A stretch of DNA of 64,000 nucleotides from Pegoplata infirma (taxonomy: Eukaryota > Arthropoda > Insecta > Diptera > Anthomyiidae): assembly GCA_963921195.1 (NCBI GenBank), contig OY992537.1:145028275-145092274 (forward strand). Reading direction: 5' to 3'. This document shows positions 58,367 through 64,000 of this stretch, piece after piece. The notes below the pieces were generated by a model that was not told the origin of the DNA, did no database searches, and was given only the letters and a program-made list of their open reading frames with translations. The translations under genes were made by a program, and so were the position numbers. How positions within the stretch are numbered: position 1 is the stretch's first letter; the number at the start of each line of letters is the position of its first letter.

Positions 58367-60295
58367 TGATTATGCTATTCGTTCAAAATTTTTTCAAGTT
58401 CAAGGTTAACGTTGCTTATGTGTTTATCTCGTACTCTCATTCTTATTTTTTTTTTGTGTTACTTATATACATACCATGTTCCCGATTTTATTCCCAACTC
58501 TTGAGGCTTCACAGGCTGTGCCTCAAGAGCAGGCTTTGTGACGGCCACCTGGTACTGATTTAATATATATTTTCTTTTAATTTTATCATTCAATTACACT
58601 TTAAAATAATTATATTTCTCTAACCACCGTTTTTCATGCGTACTACTTTTTTTTCTTCTTTACTACTCCTTTTTTAATTTTCAACTCCAATAACTTTCAT
58701 TTGTCAGTTGATATATCCAAAAGTAGAAAGTTATGGAAACTCCTTCAATAGGGATGACAATTTAAAAAATAAAGATGACATTGAAATATATTTGCGGTCA
58801 AATCGGTCATCGCGGTCAAAAATCACGACCAATAGCAAACCACAGACATAAGGCAAAAATGAACATTGAGAAGAGATCAATTACAATTTGTAACTTCAAG
58901 AGTGAAGAGTAAAATTCTTATTAGAAAATTTATATCCAATACGAATGAACAAAGTAGATAACGTGGTCTTATTACTATTCTGTTTGTAAATTCCAATTGG
59001 TTATTTAAAACCGGAAATTAATAAATTCAATAAAAATAAAAAAAAATATTAAATTAATACGTTATCAACAATTAATAAAAAAAAATATTAAGCCTTAATT
59101 AAAAGGAAAATTAATGTCATCTACATTACCGGTAATAAATTAAAAATTTTATTACTCAAACAAAAAAACTGCAACAAAGGGGTAAGATATGCAATCAATA
59201 TATTTAACACCAAATAACATGCTACTATTTGTGTAAAGATTACCATCTTACTGATTCCTCTTTGAAATGTAAATTCATTAGGTTGACGTTTCAACACAAA
59301 ACCAATATATAGAAAACCAGCCAAACGTGTCCAGCTGAGGGAGGTGAAATCCAAGATTCTAGTACAAAATACTTGACCGCCACCTGCTGGTTATCAAAAC
59401 TAACCTCAAACAGTGGGAATATCGTAAAGCCAAGATAAGACCGTGTCATTAATTCACCATAATACCATTGGTAAACATACTTGCTATAAGTGGTTTTACA
59501 AAGTAAGGACAACCACCTGAATTAAATACTGGCAAATTAACCCCAAAAGTGGTAAGATACCCAAAAACATAAAAACGCGAAAAAAAAAAAATAAATCGGG
59601 AATTGATCAGTAAAACGTGACTTAACTTTGCTTGGCTCAAATAAAAAAAAAATAGAGAGAAAACTAACCTCAAAACGTGTATTCTGACCTTCAGTCAACC
59701 CCTAACAAAGTAGTTACACTTTATAACTAATACTTTATGTCAATATATTTTAAATGTTTTAGTTTGTGATTTCAAAAAAAAAAAAGCAAAAAGAATCGCT
59801 GAAAGCGTGATCGGTGAACAACAGTGAAAAATTAACCCGTTGGTAACCGAAACTAAGAGTAATTAGCAACTTTTTTCAAATTTTCAGGAAATTACAAACT
59901 AAGCGAATATTCTTGTTTATTAACCAACACAAAACAAAAAAATAATAAATAATTAAAAAAATCCAAAAAATTAAAATATGTAAAATCAGAACTAAGAAAA
60001 ATTATAAAAGAAAAAAAAATATTATATATAAAACAAGAATTTGCAACAACAAAAAAAGGGAAAAGAAACGTTATAAATTTGACATCTGGAATCTAAAGTA
60101 AAGATCAAAAAAATTCTGAACTTTAAAATCTTAAGTCAAAGAAAGAAATGAATATATAAAAGAATTTAAAAATCTCAATAAATAAAATAATTAATTTTTA
60201 AACACATCCTTAAAAAAAATGCATAAATTTCAGCCCACTCCAAATTTATAAAAGTTATCTCAATTTTTTTGTTGTTGTAAAACTATTATTAATGC
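58367..60295. other. Flank between X copies C and D
   Basis: Host sequence of the two X insertions. AT-rich. It holds a strong hairpin (58498-58529) and GGCCACCTGGTACTG (58543-58557), whose counterpart (GACCGCCACCTGCTGG) lies at 59377. Several overlapping minus-strand frames (59121-59673) are too short and unlike any family I know. No gene called. Confidence 0.45.
58498..58529. other. Perfect 10-bp-stem hairpin
   Basis: CTCTTGAGGC (58498-58507) and GCCTCAAGAG (58520-58529) around a 12-base loop. It sits in otherwise unassigned sequence, and role is unknown. Confidence 0.7.
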
Positions 60296-61605
60296 CCTTT
60301 TTGCAATGATGGGTACCAATACCTTTTCGATACCAATACCCGTTAATACCAATTCAAATTGAAAACCAATACCAATTAAAAACCAATACCTTTATTTGTG
60401 CGATACCAATACCGATAAAAAACCAATACCGATTCCCCACTACCAATACCAATTAAAAACCAATACTTTTATTCATCAAAACCAATACCAATAAAAAACC
60501 AATACCAATTCATTTTTTCTACTTTCGTATCGGTTTTGTTTCGGTTTTTTGTATTCTTATTTTCGTTTGTTTTAATTGTGACGTCAAACATTTTCTTCCC
60601 ATCTCATTATTAGGTTTTACCTGTGTAACGAATTGCAAAAGATGTTACATCGATCAGTAATCGTTTGCATGCAATGTCACATAACAAAAAGGAGTTCGCT
60701 ACTTGAATTTTAAAAGCCATAAAAACATAAAAGAAATATTTTTTGTCACGGTTTTTATGACCCCTAATAAAAGTAGATCTTAAAAAATGTAGACCTTTTC
60801 TGTGATGAAATTTTTTCTTTTGCAAACATTGTTAATAAATGATATATGTACATTGAATATCACTGCACTCTTCTTTGCATTGCAAAAAAATACTAATGTC
60901 CTTTTTGGAAATTCCAAAATTTTAATCAAGCAGACGTTACAAAATTTTATGTCACAACACCAGAATCCAGAAAAAAAAAATTTATTGTTTTATTAGAGGC
61001 ACAGTCATATTATATAAGAATTTAAGAACGCATAATGTGCAGTTCACACTTGCTATTTTTGAGAGTTTAAGGGCTACGTGTTTAAATAATTCTTTTTTCT
61101 GTATCCATTACGTTTTTATTCTGTTACTGGTGTTTTGTTAAACAACTTGTTTAAGGTCGTAAGTGTGAACCCCATATAAGAAAAAAATTGACCCGTGTAA
61201 TCGCAATTGGCAAAAGATCTAAAATCGAAAAAGGGGCCCCTGTATGATAACCCATTTCGACCACCTTTTTCAAAATAAAATTTATGTATGAAAAGGATGA
61301 AGTTCAGGTATATTTTGTTACAAATGTTAAGTCTCATCTTTCTGCAATTAAAAAATATCTCCCCTTGACCACCGGAATTTATATGTGCAATGTGCATCAG
61401 CACAGAAATTGTTTCAAGCAAAAACGAAAAATTTGAATTTTTTTAGTTTAGGCTTTTAATTTTTTTATTAATTAATATTAATTTTTTAGATTTAATTTAT
61501 TATCAAATTCCACTAATTGAAACATTTTGAAACTATTTATTTTGAAAATAACGAAATAAATTAATAAAATAGCAAATAAATCCAAATATTAAAATTGCAT
61601 AAAAA

Positions 61606-62262
61606 CCGGAGTAAAAAAATTTATATGGTGCAATATATAATGATATGTTATACAATATATATTTATACGCAATTTGATCCGAATAATGGTGGATGTTTTT
61701 GTATTAAAATATATCAACGTTTATAAAATATGATTCGATTTCATCCGAGTTTTGACCAGACATTGCCATATTTCAGTGGATCCAATTAGATCTAATTGCA
61801 TAAAAATATATAAAATTCTGGGGTTTTTTTTTGGTTTGGGTGAGGCACACCACAGGTCAAAGATACATTCACCAAACATAATTTTTTTTTTAAATAGTTT
61901 GGGTACGCTTCGAGACAGATAGGTGATATACATAACACTAACAAGGAAATGTTTAGGAACATTAAAAAAAAAAAAATGTTGGTTAAATGGAAACATATAG
62001 CGTTATATATGGAACAGAATAGGATATATATAATTTTATATTAAATTATACAGAAAAACAAATTTTGTATTGAGCCTCATATAGTTAAATATAATTATAT
62101 CAACCGTACGACTTTTAATCCGAATCATGATTAAATTATATATAACTACATTTGGATGCATTTAAAAAACGTAGAAAATAGCTCACGGAATATATTATCA
62201 TATATCATTCGTTAGGTTTGTATCAAGTTATATATTGTTACATATGTTTATTTTTACTCGGG
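61606..62262. mobile_element. Small TE in X copy D, CCGGAGTAAAAA ends
   Basis: 657 bp with ends CCGGAGTAAAAA and (complement) CCCGAGTAAAAA, then CAATATATAA in both arms. The flank duplication is AA, judged against copy C. AT-rich with repeated ATATAT and AATCCGAAT. No gene. Confidence 0.65.
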
Positions 62263-63236
62263 AAGTTGAAATAAAGGCTTTTCTGGAATAACGGAACATT
62301 AAAATTTTTTTTACAAGAGTTTTGAGATCAGCCGGTGCTAATTTTACTAAATAGGTACCTTTTTCCAAAAAAAAAAATGAATCTTTGTCCAAAATGGGTT
62401 AAGCATGTACTATTTAGTTTAAAGTTTGACTTAATTCTGAATGCAAATACTGCTAAAAATATATATATTTTTTAAAAGGGGGTTTTAAAAAAAAAAAACA
62501 TCCCTCACGCAAAAATTCGACTCACTCTCTAGACACTCACTCGGAATTTTTCAACTCACAATCACGTAATTTAAATGAAAATCACTTTTTTGAGTCACGC
62601 AAATCACGGGACCAGCGACCATCTCCAATTCAAATACATTAACAAGAGACAAGTGTCTTTTCATTTGTTTAATCTATATCATCTGTAAATTTTATTTAAA
62701 ATGAAGTGTCCGCCCTTGAAAAAGTTTCCTTGTAGGTCTGAATCCAAAAAGTTTCAAGGCACTTATTTATTACCTTAATATAGTCACTTGACTTAAATGA
62801 AAATCACTCTATAACCAAATGATTTAAATAAAAATTACTCACGCTCACGCGTGAATCACGGGACCAGAGACCATCTCTAATTCAAATACTTAAACAAAAG
62901 GCAAGTGTCTCTTCATTTGATTCATCTATAACATCTGTAAATTTTGCTAAAAATGAAGTGTCCACCCTGAAAAAGTTTCCTTGTAGGTCCGATTTCAAAA
63001 AGTTTCAAGTCACTTATTTATTTACCCTAATATAGTACTTAATTTAAATGAAAATCACTCTATAATCACGTGATTTAAATAAAAATTGCTCACGCCTGAA
63101 TCACGTGGTTTTTTGAGTCACGCAAATTACGGGACCACAGACCATCTCTAATTCAAATACATAAACAAAAGACAAGTTTCTCTTCATTTGTTTCATATAT
63201 AACATCTGTAAATTTTATTAAAAATGAAGTGTCCAC

Positions 63237-64000
63237 TAGGGTTTCTAAATTCCCGGACTTTTTCAATTCCCGGGAAATCGTTTTAAAAAAATTGTATTTT
63301 TAATTAAAACAAATTTTGAACTATACCATATAAAAATTGTTATATTAGAACTTATGGTCATATTTTCCAATGTAAAACCATTTTAGATGTATTCTTTTGT
63401 AAATTAGTTTTACTAACCTCTAAAATATACATACGTAGAAAGTTCATAAAATCTATTTTTTTTTTAGAAATATTGGACCTTATCATAGTTTTAGTATTTG
63501 CATTGAAGTATTTCCACTCCATGCAAAATTGTTCACAATTCGGAAAATTTTTCTAATTTTGACAACGCCAACCGTAAGAAAATTATATCTTGAAGATATA
63601 TTTAATTAAATTTTCGAATTATTAACAAAATTAATCCGCACGTAATCCTAATTCAATGTTATCAATTCGGCTTAAAAATCTGTTAGTGGTCACTTTTGAC
63701 CTTTAGTTCAGAAGGGTTAACGCTTTCTGCAATATACAAATTATTTAATTAATTATTTTTGACTATTTTGAAAATAAAAATGTGTGTTTTTTTTTAATTT
63801 TTAAAAAACATGAAAATTTTGGTAGGGGACATTTTTGGTTGCATGCACATACGGGTTAAAGATGCCCAAAAAAATTTATGTTTCAAAATTAAGTCAATAT
63901 GATTAAATAAAAGAACATACAACACAATATTCAACACAAACATGATTTTGGAACCATTAATTTCATTAAACAGTAGTTAAAACCAAAAAAAAACTCAGTA
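63237..64000. mobile_element. Start of a TAGGG-type element in X copy D
   Basis: X sequence breaks after GTGTCCAC and a new sequence begins TAGGGTTTCTAAATTCCCGG with CCCGGGAAAT just inside. The other end lies beyond the window, so the TSD (expected GTGTCCAC) is untested. AT-rich with no gene seen. Confidence 0.6.

Larger units (their letters stand above)
60304..64000 (-). mobile_element. hAT-like element X, copy D (runs off the window)
   Basis: Begins CAATGATGGGTACCAAT, same orientation as copy C. CCAATACC array at 60315-60515, then the body. Three direct units of about 270 bp at 62510-63236. It is interrupted at 61606-62262 and again at 63237; the far terminus and TSD are outside the window. 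Serves as the empty-site reference for insertions in copy C. Confidence 0.85.

Noticed and set aside
58498..58529. Hairpin as a bacterial-type terminator
   Set aside because: The context is eukaryotic, no gene precedes it and no U-tract follows. It is listed only as a structure.
59121..59673. Possible minus-strand gene with hydrophobic peptides
   Set aside because: Three overlapping frames of 73-77 codons, no recognisable domain and no convincing splice structure. Chance frames in AT-rich DNA are more likely.

Overview
This is an AT-rich stretch of a eukaryotic, very probably arthropod (insect, plausibly fly) genome. No conventional host gene, tRNA, rRNA or CRISPR was recognised. Almost every base can be placed in a transposable element (TE), and most elements sit inside one another. 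The arthropod inference rests on the element guild (Ty3/gypsy, BEL/Pao, an RTE-like LINE, many hAT, PIF/Harbinger and Tc1/mariner-type non-autonomous elements) and on base composition. Species cannot be read from the sequence.

Layout. A plus-strand Ty3/gypsy pol gene opens the window (1-390 RT; 1826-2221 RNase H; 39521-40829 integrase). It is split by two hAT-like elements (391-1817 and 2222-4786) and by a minus-strand BEL/Pao retrotransposon that, with everything nested in it, spans 4799-39515. The BEL/Pao element is defined by two 386-bp LTRs, a perfect 5-bp target-site duplication (TSD) GGTAG, a tRNA-like primer-binding site beside the right LTR, and a decayed gag-pol frame at 27469-25288. 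Inside it lie a 16.7-kb foldback element (5627-22360) with 191-bp tandem repeats in both arms, a hAT element carrying a LINE with an open RT frame (22500-25279), a three-unit tandem array of hAT-like modules (29476-36464) with two further insertions, and a palindromic Tc1-like element (36897-38529).

Right of the integrase is a 1.34-kb tandem duplication (40781-43454), a gag fragment, and then two reverse-oriented copies of a hAT family here called X (44823-58358 and 60304 to the window end). Two more X copies lie at 17833-22285 and 33048-36226. X copy C is itself a shell for at least six nested levels (X > Y > S > TAGGG element > M-type MITE > PIF-type MITE).

How the parts relate. Nearly all nestings are supported by TSDs, and several by an uninterrupted copy of the host sequence elsewhere in the window, so relative insertion order can be read. 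Many hAT-like families carry their own short motif reiterated next to the ends (GGTATTGG, GCCGCCGCCGAC, GGGGAT, AAAGCGGGAT, CTCGAG, AACCGGTT, ATTAATCGA). In several families the motif reads on the same strand at both ends although the terminal repeats are inverted. The only long intact frames are the LINE RT and the gypsy integrase. Coordinates were counted by hand and may be off by a base or two at element ends.
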